DNA of 64,000 nt, from contig CAUYUJ010015960.1 in the NCBI GenBank assembly GCA_963575745.1, forward strand, positions 133,073 to 197,072, read 5' to 3'. Within the stretch, counting starts at the first letter, position 1. Every line of letters starts with the position of its first letter. The notes beneath the pieces are model-generated. The model did no database searches. It worked only from the letters and a program-made list of their open reading frames with translations, and had not been told where the DNA came from. The position numbers were made by a program, and so were the translations under genes. Source of the stretch: Prorocentrum cordatum (Eukaryota; Sar; Dinophyceae; Prorocentrales; Prorocentraceae). Of this stretch, positions 31,806 to 42,538 are shown one piece after another.

Positions 31806-32770
31806 GCTTCAATTTTGGCGCACCCCTCACAAACTTCGTGGCCCCATAGGGAGCTCCGACGAATGCCCCAGTGGCAGGGTCCGCATGCAGTTTCACCCCC
31901 TTTCGGCACACCCCTCACACGGTTCGTGGCCCCATAGGGAGCTCCACCGAAGGCTTCAGTGGGACAGTTCGCATGCAGTTCTACCTCCCTTTTTCGGCAC
32001 ATTCCCCACACGGTTCGTGGCACCATAGGGAGCCCCACCGAAGTCCCCAGAGGGGAAGTTCACGTGCAGTTCCATACCCCATGTCGGCACACCTTTCGCA
32101 CGGTTCGCGGCCTCGTAGGGAGTTCCACCGAATGCTCCAGTGGGAAAGTTCGCATGCAGTTCCACCTCTACTTCGGCGCACCCTTCGCACGGCTCGTGCC
32201 ACCGTTGAGAGCTCCGCCGAAGGCCTCAGTGGCAGGGTCCGCATGCAGTTTCATCGCACATGTCGGCACACCTTTCACACGGTTCGCGGCCCCATGGGGA
32301 GCTCCACCGACGGCATCAGTGGGAAAGTTCGCATGCAGTTCCACCCCCCATTTCGGTACATTCCTCACACGGCTCGAGGGACTATAGGGAGCTCCCCCGA
32401 AGTCTCCAGAGGGAAAGGTCGCTTGCAGTTCCACCTCACATTCCGGCGCTTCTCATACGGTTCGTGGCCCCATGGAGAGCCCCACCGAAGGCACCAGAGG
32501 GAACATTCGCAAGCAGTTCCACCCCCAATTCCGGCGCACCCGTCACACGGTTCGTGGCCCCATAGGGTGCCCCACCGAAGGCCTCACTGGCAGGGTTCGC
32601 ATGCAGTTCCACTTCCATTTCGGCGCACCTCTCACACGTTTCGTGGCCCCATAAATTGCCCCACCGAAAGCCTCAGTGGCAGGGTTCGCATGTAGTTACA
32701 CCCCACTTCGGCTCATCTCTCATATGCTTCGTCGCTTTATCGGGCGCTTCACCGAAGACGATACTCTCAG
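31806..32770 (+). repeat. Tandem array, about 89-bp unit, about 11 copies
   Basis: CACACGGTTCGTGGCCCCAT recurs at about 31909, 31998, 32088, 32178, 32268, 32357, 32447, 32535, 32624 and 32711 (period 87-90 bp), followed by AGGGAGCTCCACCGAAGGC and GTTCGCATGCAGTTCCACC. On the minus strand each unit encodes a recurring peptide, VELHANFPTGAFGGAPYGAT followed by NRVRGVPK. Units of 90 bp keep the frame and those of 88-89 bp break it, so a full repeat protein is not encoded now. Confidence 0.9.
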
Positions 32771-32794
32771 CTACGGCAGGCTAATTTTAGACGA

Positions 32795-32915
32795 AGGTGC
32801 GCGGCCCAAAAGCGAGAGCCACATTTTGAAAACCCTCTGCGCTCAATCCATTAGATTCTTGCAAATTGTAAGTCGAATGCGCGCGGCGCTAAGGTGAGAG
32901 CCACATCTTGAAAGA
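32795..32915 (+). repeat. 80-bp repeat, right copies
   Basis: GCGAGAGCCACATTTTGAAA and GCGCGCGGCGCTAAGGTGAG match the 31556-31705 units, so the 89-bp array is bracketed by this sequence. Confidence 0.75.
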
Positions 32916-32936
32916 AGGAGTTATGTAGAAGTGAAC

Positions 32937-32993
32937 GGGGAGGAGGAGGAGGAGGAGGAGGAGGAGGAGGAGGAGGAGGAGGAGGAGGAGGAG
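32937..32993 (+). repeat. (GGA)n microsatellite
   Basis: About 18 GGA units; further short GGA runs continue to 33095. Confidence 0.95.
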
Positions 32994-33099
32994 GCATTCT
33001 CGCCTTTTCGGCCCAAGGGGATAAGAGGAGGAGGAGGAGGTGGAGGAGGAGCATGATGACCTGGAGAAGGAGGAGGAATGGAGGAGGAGGCGGAGGCGG

Positions 33100-34856
33100 A
33101 ATATGTTATTTCGAAGCGTAGTACGATTCAGCGTAACGTTGTGGATATGTCTCCTGTCATAGCTTTGGAATACTTTGCATGTTGGCTTTGAGAGGTGTTC
33201 GACGTTCTTTGCGCCCTTCGGTTGGTTTTCCTTTGGGCCCCTCCGTCCATCTAGGCCTTAGACGCGACTGAATTTCAAAAGGGGCCTCGCCCCGTATCAT
33301 CTGATACCCTCATGGCAAAACCTCGACTGTATGCAGGCCCTCCTCTTCACTTCTCGTTCCTGCTCCCCGCCGTGCGACCTCTCGCCGCGCGTCGCGACAA
33401 GCAGAGGCCGCCTCGGGGGAGGGCTCCGGGCGCGTGCCCGGGGCACCCGCCGCGCCCTCTGCGCCCCCAGCGCGCGAGGCCACCGCAGCCTCCTCGCCCT
33501 GCTCCCTCCTGCGGTTTACCCTCCTTGTCTTCATCCCATCCCGCTGCTGCTTCCCCATCCTCCTGCGCCGATGCTGTTGTGGGGGGTTGAGGCTGGTTAG
33601 ATGGAGGAGGGAGGAGGAGATGAGCAGGGGAGGGTGAGGAGAGGAGGAGCGGAGGTGAGAGAAGCAGGGGGGGGGGGGAAACAGGGGGATGGGAAGAGAA
33701 GGGGGAAGATGGGGGGAGAGGGCGATGTTGAGTGAGGGCAGGGTGATGTGTTGATGTGCCCTTTGGTCCGCTGTGGCGAAGGACCGCCGATTCATCGGAG
33801 GCTGGTGCAGCTGGCCTCCTTGAGCGCGGGTCGAGTCCTCCAGCTCCTGCTCCTCATCTCGGCCCCCCTCACCCACTGCCTCCATCTACCCGATCAGTAG
33901 TGATACCACGCCCGCGCGGCAGTAGGAAGAGCAGACACCAGCAGCAGAGCTGTCAGCACTGACCCGGACGGACAACAAAACCGTGGCGTGCGAGTCCCCT
34001 CCCTGTTCAGCGACAGCAAGCCTTGCGTTCCGCCAACATAGTGATTCCCACCTCCAGCGTTCGACAGCTTGCCCACTCAATTCGACACTTGCAAGCCTGA
34101 GCATCCAGACGCAGTTTGTCGGTGCACCCAGACGAAGCCCGATCCTAACAAAGACCAGGTGGAGGGAAGGAATCTATATATATATATATATATAGATTAC
34201 CCTTTTCTGGAATGAAGATGAACTCACCGAGGTCTTGCTCCTACTAAACTGCGAATGCCTGGGGTGGTTGTTCGGCTTCCCCGGCATTCACGAGGGAGAT
34301 TTGCACAACATGTTAGCAGGGCGGGGCCGTTTCAACAAAGTGTTTCGCGCACGTACGAACGCCGTCCAACCAATATCAGGATTTTTCATTCCAACCGCAA
34401 CACATATCATGCAGGCGGTCTTCTCGAACCCCTTCTAGGATGTGCGGTTGCGACGTTCGGAACGCGGCAACTAAGGAGGCCAGTACCTAGCACGCCTACG
34501 GGGACTTGTGGCTCCCCCCATTTCGACCTAAGTCTACAGATCCGCTCGACGCGAGGGAGCTTCAATTTTTGCTCTGATTTGGTCGACTTAAGTCATCACC
34601 CCAATGCGCGTTCAATTGAATCTGTTCAGGATTGAAACGGGCATGCTACGGCGCCTGTCAGTGGCACAGATCAGTTCCAATGTACTGAGCTCTGGATGAT
34701 GTGGTGTTTGCGTAGTGCGCGTGCTGTGTGCGTGTATGTGTACGTGCCGCCGCCGGTGCATTTGAATCAAATTGTGGCAGGGGCTCTGGAGCTGTTAACA
34801 GATACGTGCATTTAATTTCGATCATTGTTCTATCATAGTCATTCGTATGTGTACAT
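33100..34856. other. Intergenic DNA with a (TA)n run
   Basis: Purine-rich at 33600-33735; an (TA)n run at 34173-34193. No gene recognised. If the Copia-like element to the right has a 5' LTR it could lie at the end of this stretch, but I could not find a matching 3' copy. Confidence 0.4.
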
Positions 34857-34976
34857 AGAGAGAGGGAGAGAGAGAGAGAGAGAGAGAGAACGAGAGAGAA
34901 AGAGAAAGACGGAAAGAGAGAGAGAGAGAGAGAAATAGAGAGAGAGAGAGAGAGCGAGAGAAAGGGCGAGAGAGAT
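34857..34976 (+). repeat. (GA)n microsatellite
   Basis: About 120 bp of GAGAGA with A/C interruptions, ending 24 bp before the Copia gag relic. Confidence 0.95.
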
Positions 34977-34999
34977 AACCAACAACACATACAAAGACA

Positions 35000-35655
35000 A
35001 TGATATTCGGATCTCAATTTCGTGCGTGGGGGCCTCGGTGGTTCCATTGGTGTGCAACCGACATTGGTCGCGGAACTGGCCGCGGCGGCGGACGATGTGG
35101 AGCGCGGCAACAAAGACCTCAACCGCAATGGCCTGCTGCAGCTGTAGCCGGAGACGAGCAAAGGCGAACCCAAACAGCGGACGAGACGCAAATCCCAGGA
35201 GAGGACGACGACAGCGAGTTGAGGAGTGATGGCCGACGCGGAGGCGGCGGCTTTGAGCGACAGCCGCGAATGGCCGCCAGGTTTGCGAAGTGCTGCCCGG
35301 ATGCGGATGCGGTTGACCTGAGGTTCGACGCGTACAGGAAATTCCATCGGCCAGCCACGGTGTTTCAAATATTGCGTGTTCGGCGCGGACACCAGGTGTT
35401 GAGTGGAGGAACGCATCTACTCCTGCAGTCATTGCGGGGCGACGCCTGGGACGCCTGCGACGAGATAGACTCCGAGAGGTTGGACAAGCGCAAGGCATTC
35501 GACTAAATTTCGGACGCGTTGAATGTGTAGTACCGCCACGCAGAAGGTGGAGTCGCCCGGGAGGTGAGATTTTTTTCGGGGAGGCCCCGCGGCAGCCGAA
35601 ACAAAACGCTCAATGCGCACGCGCTGCGGCGCGGCAAGGTGTTGACGAAGCTGCG
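35000..35655 (+). pseudogene. Copia-like gag, 5' part
   Basis: The frame from 35000 reaches RFDAYRKFHR, FQILRVRRGHQVLSGG, LLQSLRGDAWDACDEI and RLDKRKAFD, then hits TAA at 35504 and TAG at 35528, continuing in frame with VRFFSGRPRGSRNKTLNAHA and RGKVLTKLR. The pattern (short tryptophan- and arginine-rich core, then LxGDAWDACE-type helix) resembles capsid regions of Copia-like gags. The reading then runs into the inserted element at 35656; the natural continuation EAGLKLPDVLAG lies at 44698. The start at 35000 is the first ATG after the (GA)n tract and is uncertain. Confidence 0.6.
35531..35655 (+). repeat. Target-flank duplication, left copy
   Basis: 125 bp from TACCGCCACGCAGAAGG to TTGACGAAGCTGCG, almost identical to 44574-44697 (one-base indel in an A-run). 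The pair brackets the inserted tyrosine-recombinase element. Confidence 0.9.
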
Positions 35656-35664
35656 TGCAGGCAC

Positions 35665-35938
35665 ACTCGTTTGCTTGGCAGACACAGACGCGCGCGCGCG
35701 ATCGCGAACGGGAGCGCGGGGTGTCGGCGGCCATTTCCGCCGACGAGCGCGACGCCGCGCAGGAGCGGCCTGCAAGGGGGGGCCGCGCGCCGCGCCGCGC
35801 GGCGCTGCCAGCGCTGGCTGTTTGTTCGCTTGGCCGCCGCTGGGATCCCGCGTCGCGGCGGCTCTGCGCGCGCGCGGCGCGCGCGCCGCGCAGGTTCCTT
35901 TCCTTGCTGCCAGCCATCGGCGCTGGCAGCTGGGGGTG
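35665..35938 (+). repeat. Split direct repeat A1
   Basis: 274 bp, starting ACTCGTTTGCTTGGCAG and ending CTGGCAGCTGGGGGTG; about 98% identical to A2 with equal length. Contains a perfect 9-bp hairpin GCTGCCAGC/GCTGGCAGC at 35906-35930. Confidence 0.95.
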
Positions 35939-35952
35939 AAGATGATTTCTAC

Positions 35953-36186
35953 ATGGACGACCTCAACGAGCTCACCTCGTCGATTTTGCTAGCTCGAAAT
36001 CAATTCACATTTCTCCGCCGAGTAATGGCGGATTCGCCGGCTTCGTCTTGCGCGGGGGACGTCGGGCCTTCTTGGTGCCCGATGCTCCCGCCAGGGCGGG
36101 TGCCGAGCGTTCGGGGGGTCCGCGGAGCGTGCGGGCAGCTCGCCTGTCGGATAATGGTGCAACGCTCGCGCCGAGCGTACGCGTAA
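35953..36186 (+). CDS. Short ORF after A1, unrecognised
   Basis: 77 codons from ATG at 35953, beginning MDDLNELTSSILLARNQF and containing FLRRVMADSPAS, before a less protein-like tail. It sits between A1 and the satellite inside the tyrosine-recombinase element, where the first gag ORF would be expected to start. It may be the N terminus of the gag-like protein cut off by satellite expansion, or spurious. No domain recognised. Confidence 0.25.
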   Translation: MDDLNELTSSILLARNQFTFLRRVMADSPASSCAGDVGPSWCPMLPPGRVPSVRGVRGACGQLACRIMVQRSRRAYA

Positions 36187-36202
36187 AGAGCGACCAGCGG
36201 GG

Positions 36203-38957
36203 CCCGCTGGCAACTTTGCCACTTCGCAAAGGGCCAATTAATGCCCGCTGGCCAACTGGGACCCAATGGCAACTGCGCCACTTCGCAAAAGGGCTAATTT
36301 GCGCCCGCTGGCCAACTGGGGCCCTTTGGCAACTGTGCCACCTCGCAAAGGGCTAATTAGTGCCCGCTGGCCAACTGGGGCCCATTGGCAATTGCGCCAC
36401 TTCGCAAAGGGTTAATTAATGCCCGCTGGCCAACTAGGGCCCACTGGCAACCGTGCCGTTCGCAAAAGGGCTAATTAGTGCCCGTCGGCCAATTGGGGCC
36501 CATTGGCAATTGCGCCACTCGCAAAGGGCTAATTAGTGCCCGCTGGCCAGCTGGGGCCCACTGGCAACTGTGCCATTCGCAAAGCGTAATTTGTGCCCGC
36601 TGGCCAACGGGGGCCCACTGGCAACTGCGCCATTCGCAAAGGGCTAATTAGTGCCCGCTGGCCAACTAGGGCCCACTGGCAACTGTTCCACTTCGCAGAG
36701 GGCTAATTAGTGCCCGCTGGCCAACTGGGGCCCGCTGGCAACTGCGCCATTCGCAAAGGGCTCATTAATGCCCGCTGGCCAACTGGGGCCCACTGGCAAT
36801 TGTGCCATTTCGCAAAGGGCTAATCTGTGCCCGCTGGCCACTTGGGCCCCTTGGCAACGGGGCCACCTCGCAAAAGGGTTAATTCGTGCCCGCTGGCCAA
36901 CTTGGGCCCACTGCCAATCGTGCCACTCTCAGGGACTAACTGTGGCCGCTGGCCAATTGGGGCCCACTGGCAATTATGCCACCCCCCTGGGGCTGGCTGG
37001 GCCCACTGCACTCACTCGGCGGCGGTGTCAGGACGCCTTCTGGCCGTCTGGGCCCATGGGCAACCGCGCCACCGCAACGGCCGACTGGGCCTCCTGGCAA
37101 CTGTGCCATCTGCACCATCGTAGCGGCCGACGGGTCCGCGGGCCAATTAATGCCCGCTGGCCAACTGGGGCCCAATGGCAACTGCGCCACTTCGCAAAAG
37201 GGCTAATCAGCGCCCGCTGGCCAACTGGGGCCCTTTGGCAACTGTGCCACCTCTCAAAGGGCTAATCAGTGCCCGCTGGCCAACTGGGGCCCATTGGCAA
37301 TTGCGCCACTTCGCAAAGGGCTAATGAGTGCCCGCTGGCCAACTAGGGCCCACTGGCAACCGTGCTGTTCGCAAAAGGGCTAATTAGTGCCCGTCGGCCA
37401 ATTGGGGCCCATTGGCAATTGCGCCACTCGCAAAGGGCTAATTAGTGCCCGCTGGCCAGCTGGGGCCCACTGGCAACTGTGCCATTCGCAAAGCGTAATT
37501 TGTGCCCGCTGGCCAACGGGGGCCCACTGGCAACTGCGCCATTCGCAAAGGGCTAATTAGTGCCCGCTGGCCAACTAGGGCCCACTGGCAACTGTTCCAC
37601 TTCGCAGAGGGCTAATTAGTGCCCGCTGGCCAACTGGGGCCCACTGGCAACTGCGCCATTCGCAAAGGGCTAATTAATGCCCGCTGGCCAACTGGGGCCC
37701 ACTGGCAATTGTGCCATTTCGCAGAGGGCTAATTTGTGCCCGCTGGCCACTTGGGCCCCTTGGCAACGGGGCCACCTCGCAAAAGGGCTAATTCGTGCCC
37801 GCTGGCCAACTTGGGCCCACTGCCAATCGTGCCACTCTCAGGGCCTAACTGTGGCCGCTGGCCAATTGGGGCCCACTGGCAATTGTGCCACCCCCCTGGG
37901 GCTGGCTGGGCCCACTGCACTCACTCGGCGGCGGTGTCAGGACGCCTTCTGGCCGTCTGGGCCCATGGGCAACCGCGCCACCGCAACGGCCGACTGGGCC
38001 TCCTGGCAACTGTGCCATCTGCACCATCGTAGCGGCCGACGGGTCCGCGGGCCAATTAATGCCCGCTGGCCAACTGGGGCACAATGGCAACTGCGCCACT
38101 TCGCAAAAGGGCTAATCAGCGCCCGCTGGCCAACTGGGGCCCTTTGGCAACTGTGCCACCTCTCAAAGGGCTAATTAGTGCCCGCTGGCCAACTGGGGCC
38201 CATTGGCAATTGCGCCACTTCGCAAAGGGCTAATTAGTGCCCGCTGGCCAACTAGGGCCCACTGGCAACCGTGCTGTTCGCAAAAGGGCTAATTAGTGCC
38301 CGCTGGCCAGCTGGGGCCCACTGGCAACTGTGCCACTCGCAAAGGGCTAATTAGTGCCCGCTGGCCAGCTGGGGCCCACTGGCAACTGTGCCACTCGCAA
38401 AGCGTAATTTGTGCCCGCTGGCCAACGGGGGCCCACTGGCAACTGCGCCATTCGCAAAGGGCTAATTAGTGCCCGCTGGCCAACTAGGGCCCACTGGCAA
38501 CTGTTCCACTTCGCAGAAGGCTAATTAGTGCCCGCTGGCCAACTGGGGCCCACTGGCAACTGCGCCATTCGCAAGGGGCTAATTAATGCCCGCTGGCCAA
38601 CTGGGGCCCACTGGCAATTGTGCCATTTCGCAAAAGGCTAATTTGTGCCCGGTCACTTGGGCCCCTTGGCAACGGGGCCACCTCGCAAAAGGGCTAATTC
38701 GTGCCCGCTGGCCAACTTGGGCCCACTGCCAATCGTGCCGCTCTCAGGGCCTAACTGTGGCCGCTGGCCAATTGGGGCCCACTGGCAATTGTGCCACCCC
38801 CCTGGGGCTGGCTGGGCCCACTGCACTCACTCGGCGGCGGCGTCAGGACGCCTTCTGGCCGTCTGGGCCCATGGGCAACCGCGCCACCGCAACGGCCGAC
38901 TGGGCCTCCTGGCAACTGTGCCATCTGCACCATCGTAGCGGCCGACGGGTCCGCGGG
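36203..38957 (+). repeat. Satellite with 909-bp higher-order repeat
   Basis: Monomers of 58-60 bp (GTGCCCGCTGGCCAACTGGG, then GCCCACTGGCAACTGTGCCA, then TTCGCAAAGGGCTAATTA) form about 15 variants arranged in a higher-order unit. Three units are visible: 36231-37140, 37141-38049 and 38050-38957; matching positions are 909-910 bp apart (for example 36768, 37677 and 38586). Each unit ends with a non-monomer module containing CACTCGGCGGCGG and GTAGCGGCCGACGGGTCCGC. Open frames here repeat with the unit and are not genes. Confidence 0.97.
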
Positions 38958-39127
38958 CAAAATGCCATTATTGCTTTTGCAATTGCCTCTGCGCTCGTTC
39001 GTGCCCGTACGTGCTCGGCGCGCGCGCGCCCGCGCGGGCGCTGCGTTGCTCCGCCGCATTTGAAGCGCGCCAGTGCAGCAGCAGGGGCGGTCGCGACAGG
39101 GGGCGACGCGATTCGGGCGCGCTGACA

Positions 39128-40547
39128 ATGGCGGAGGAGTTGCGCTTGTTTCTGACTGCCGAGGCGCCTGCTCCGCAGGGCTGCCCAGACAAGGAAGCGT
39201 TCCTCAATGACCTCGTGGCGATTCTTGGCCGCGCCGAGGCGAGCCCGCCCTCGCGTCCTGCCGCGCGGGTCGGCGGCGCGCGCGCGCGGCCGTGGCAGGT
39301 GTGGACCCCCCGCGCGCTCGCATCCGTCGCACTTGACGAGCTTGATCCGCGCCCCAGCGCAGGGAAGAGGCACGCTCTCGCTGGCGCCATCGAGGCCGCG
39401 GCGCGCTTTCGCCCCGGTGGCGCCGCGACGCCGCGCGGCGAGTCCTGCGCAGGTCGCAAAGAAGCGCTTTGCCCCGCTGGCGCACGAGGGCAGGGCGCCG
39501 GGCGGCGCGGGCCCCGCTAATGGGGGCGACGCGATAGGCGAACTTTCCCGCCTGCTCAAGAGAGAGGAAGCCCCAGTCGTCCACGTGGACGTGGGGCAAC
39601 GGCTGAAAGAGTCAAGCTCGACGATCTCCCGCCGGCATTGGCCCAGGCGAGTCCGCGGAACCCGCTTGCTGGATCGGACGCGACGTCTGCGCGGCGGTGT
39701 CAGGAGCGCGCGCGTCGACGCCCTTGCGGGCGAGGTCGCGAAGCTGAAGAAGAAAGGGGTGGCTAACCCTTTCGTGTGCGCGGACTTGCGCGATAGGTCG
39801 CCGTTGGGCGCGCCCCCCGCCGCCGGCGCCAACGCGCTGACATGGAACGAGTGGCGCATGGCCATCGATGCGTACCCCGCGCGCGTTCGGCGCAGTGTGC
39901 TTCGCAACGCCGCCTTTCGGCTTCCTGCGAGTTACGCAATTGGCGCAGCCGTGACAGGCCAACTGGCGTGCGTGTCCGCCATGGCCCACAAGCAAATTTG
40001 CATGAGGGCGCCCCCGCGCGCGCCATCGGCGCCACGCTGTCGCGCGCCGCTTCGTCCGCGCAGATGGCCATGAACGCGCACCTGGGCGGCCGGAAAGCCC
40101 ATTTGGGCATGCTCTACGACGAGAGCTGCCGCAAGGACTGGGCCGAGAATGCAGCCGCGGGAGTGCCGGACTTCGCGGCGCGCGCCTTTCTCGCGCGCGC
40201 GCGGCGAGGGGCCCGCGGCCCGTTGCCCGCGCCGCCAGGTAGACGTGGCGGCGCGGAAGGTTTGCCGCGAGCTGCTGACCGTGGCCGAACAGGCGTACGA
40301 CCGCGCCGAAAGGCCCGCCCGCGGCGACGCGCCCGCGCGATTGTTCGCCGCGCGCGCCGACAGGTCGGCTAAGCCCGCGAGCAAGCCCTCGAAGAGCGGC
40401 GGCGGCACGCCCCCCCGGCGGGCCAAGGGCGCGGACGGCGCGTGGACCGCCGTGGGCAGCAGCGGGAGCCGCGGCGAGACGTCGTGGGGGAAGCGCCCGG
40501 CGGAGAGCGGATGGGGCAACGCCAAGTGGAAACGCTCGCGCTGGTGA
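39128..40547 (+). pseudogene. Gag-like ORF of the tyrosine-recombinase element
   Basis: ATG at 39128 begins MAEELRLFLTAEAP and continues with KEAFLNDLVAILGRAE. After a frameshift the reading moves to DALAGEVAKLKKKGV, NPFVCADL and LTWNEWRMAIDAY, then VTGQLACVSAMAHKQIC; a further shift gives AHLGMLYDESCRKDWAEN, and another gives QVDVAARKVCRELLTVAEQAYD and a basic, Gly/Ser-rich tail ending at 40547. The order (helical N terminus, LTWxEWxxAxxxY block, YDExxRKxWA block, basic tail) is what I recall for gag-like ORFs of dinoflagellate DIRS-type elements, unverified. Three frames are needed, so it is broken. Confidence 0.5.
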
Positions 40548-40803
40548 GAATGGTGCGCCACCGCAGGCGCCGCCGCCCGTTCGCCCGTGACAGCCTGGGC
40601 TTCGGGCCGCGGGGAAGCGGGCCGCTTCGGGCCGCCCGCTCGCCAAGACGAGCCCGCCGGGACCTAGCGCGGGCGCGTTTGTGCTTCACGTCGAACAATT
40701 GTGGCCGGCGCGTGCTCTCGTTTCCCGCGCCGGCGCGTGCTCTTGCATCTCGCGCGCAATTCAGTGCCAGCTCGTGACGCGCGACGCCTCGCAGCGTTCT
40801 GAG

Positions 40804-42112
40804 ATGACGCGTCTCTCGAAACGCGCCCGCGCCGGCGCGGGCGACGCCGGCGGCTGGGCCAAGAGGGCGCGCGCAAGCGCCGGCGATGAGGCCAAGCTGC
40901 GTTTCATGCAGTCAGTTCTTGACTTGGGCCGCGAGGGCTTCGCGCGCGAGTCCTCGATCGGGGAAGACGTGCGCGCGGCCGCCGAGTGGGCCGCGTCCAC
41001 GCCCGCCGAGGAGGCGCGGCCCCCCCCCCACCACCCCTCTCGCGCACGGCTGGCGCGCGCACGCGCGCGCGCTCCGCGTCGTGCAGGTCATTGCTCATCG
41101 GGAGGCGGCCACGAGACGCATCGAAAAGATGGGCGCTCAGCTCCGGGCCTCTGGCGAATGTGCGCGGTGGTTCAGCGGCTGCGACCCCGCAGTCGCGCGG
41201 GTGTCCGAGTCCGTGAACGGCCCGCTGCTGCGCATGTTAGCGCGCGAATGCGACCATCCAGATGCCGAGGTGGTCGAATTTTTCCGTCAGGCGAGCTCGC
41301 GATTGCCCCGCCTCGGCGAACCGCGCGGCCGCGGCAGGGCGCCCCCCTGATCGGGGTTCTCCCTCGCTCGGGAGTGGGCGAGCCGCGCGACCACAAGCGC
41401 TGCGTCTCGGCAGACGAGCTCAGGGCAGGCCCCCCCGAAGCGCGCCGTGCGGAGCTGACCCGCCGATGTGTCGAAGCGTCGCAGGCGCCAATGGCCGCCG
41501 CTGGGATCCCGCGTCGTGCGCGCGCGCCAGCGGTGGCACACGCCGCCGAATCTTGCGGCCGTGGTTTGCATCGACGGGCGCGTCGAGTATACGGCGTGGG
41601 AACCGCCGGGGCCTCTATTACGGCGGGGCAGCATCGCTTCACGTGCCCGTGCCCGCCCTGGCGCATCGCCTGCCAGCGCGCGCAAGGCAATTCCGCGAAC
41701 GGCGGGACGCCCAGATTGTCGGGCTGGAGATGCTCGCAGTTGGGCTGGCAATGTGCACGTGGGGCAACAGGATCCGCGGCCGCGACGTCCGCATCTACAG
41801 TGACAACACGGTCGCTGAGTGCGCCTTCCGACGTGGCTCGGCGGCCGCGCCAGATCATTGCGCGATCGTTCGCGCGTTCTGGGCGACCGCGTGCGCAATG
41901 CACTTGTCGGTGCTGGTGGGCCGAGTCGCTACGGGCGCCTGCTCGCGCCGCCGCGCGCCGCCGTCGACACGCGCGCTCTGCGCGTGCGCGAAGACGATAA
42001 CATTGCCGATCTGCCCAGCCGCGAGGAGTATCGTTTACTCGACGATTTGGGTGCCACGTGGCGCTGGCCGACGCTGTGGCCGCAGTTCCAGCGGCTCCAG
42101 CTGCCAGGGTAG
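40804..42112 (+). pseudogene. Pol relic: N-terminal region and RNase H, RT lost
   Basis: ATG at 40804 starts MTRLSKRARAGAGDAGG and continues KLRFMQSVLDLGREGFA. In a second frame follow VVQVIAHREAATRRIEKMGA and SESVNGPLLRMLARECDHPD; back in the first frame comes APLIGVLPRSGVGEP. The RT core expected next is absent: within 60 codons the reading enters an RNase H with VVCIDGRVEYTAWEPPG, then AQIVGLEMLAVGLAMCTWG and VRIYSDNTVAECAFRRGSA, then NIADLPSREEYRLLDDLGA. Conserved acidic residues (D of CIDG, E of LEMLAV, D of YSDN, D of IADLPSR) are present but spread over three frames. A large internal deletion is the simplest reading. Confidence 0.6.
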
Positions 42113-42538
42113 CTCGCGTAGCGGGCAGCGTGCGCGCGCGGCGCGGGCATTGCCGCGCGCGCGACCACCGGCTCGGCGGATTTCCGCACGCTCTGACCCG
42201 GAGCGGGCGTGCAGCGGGATGCGCGCACCCGCTGCAGCTCGGCGGTTAGTGCACCCCGCGCGCTTAAGCGGTCGCGAGGCCAATGTCCGCCGCTCCCTGC
42301 TTGCTTGACGAAGTCGCGCAATGGTGCCGCGGGAGCGCGGCCGCGGCCGCGGAGGAGGTCGCGGCGTGCATGCGGCAGAACGACGTTTTCCGCGTATCCT
42401 GCGTCGGGGCGTTGCCGCCCGTTCGGACGTGGAACGGCTTCGAGGCGCCCTCTTCGCGCGCGTTTCCATAGCGACCGCGCGGCCGCGCCGCGTTCGCACG
42501 GAGGCGTTATCAGGGGGGCGGCGCGGATCCTGGAGCGG

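Noticed and set aside
31871-32695. 274-codon plus-strand frame across the 89-bp array
   Set aside because: Cycles through all three unit frames because the unit is not a multiple of three; the minus-strand unit is the more protein-like one.
36203-38957. CRISPR-like regular repeat array
   Set aside because: Monomers are contiguous with no unique spacers; it is a eukaryotic satellite.
36768-39125. Three similar frames of 165-179 codons starting MPAGQLGPTGNCAISQ
   Set aside because: They repeat exactly with the 909-bp satellite unit and have no independent coding evidence.
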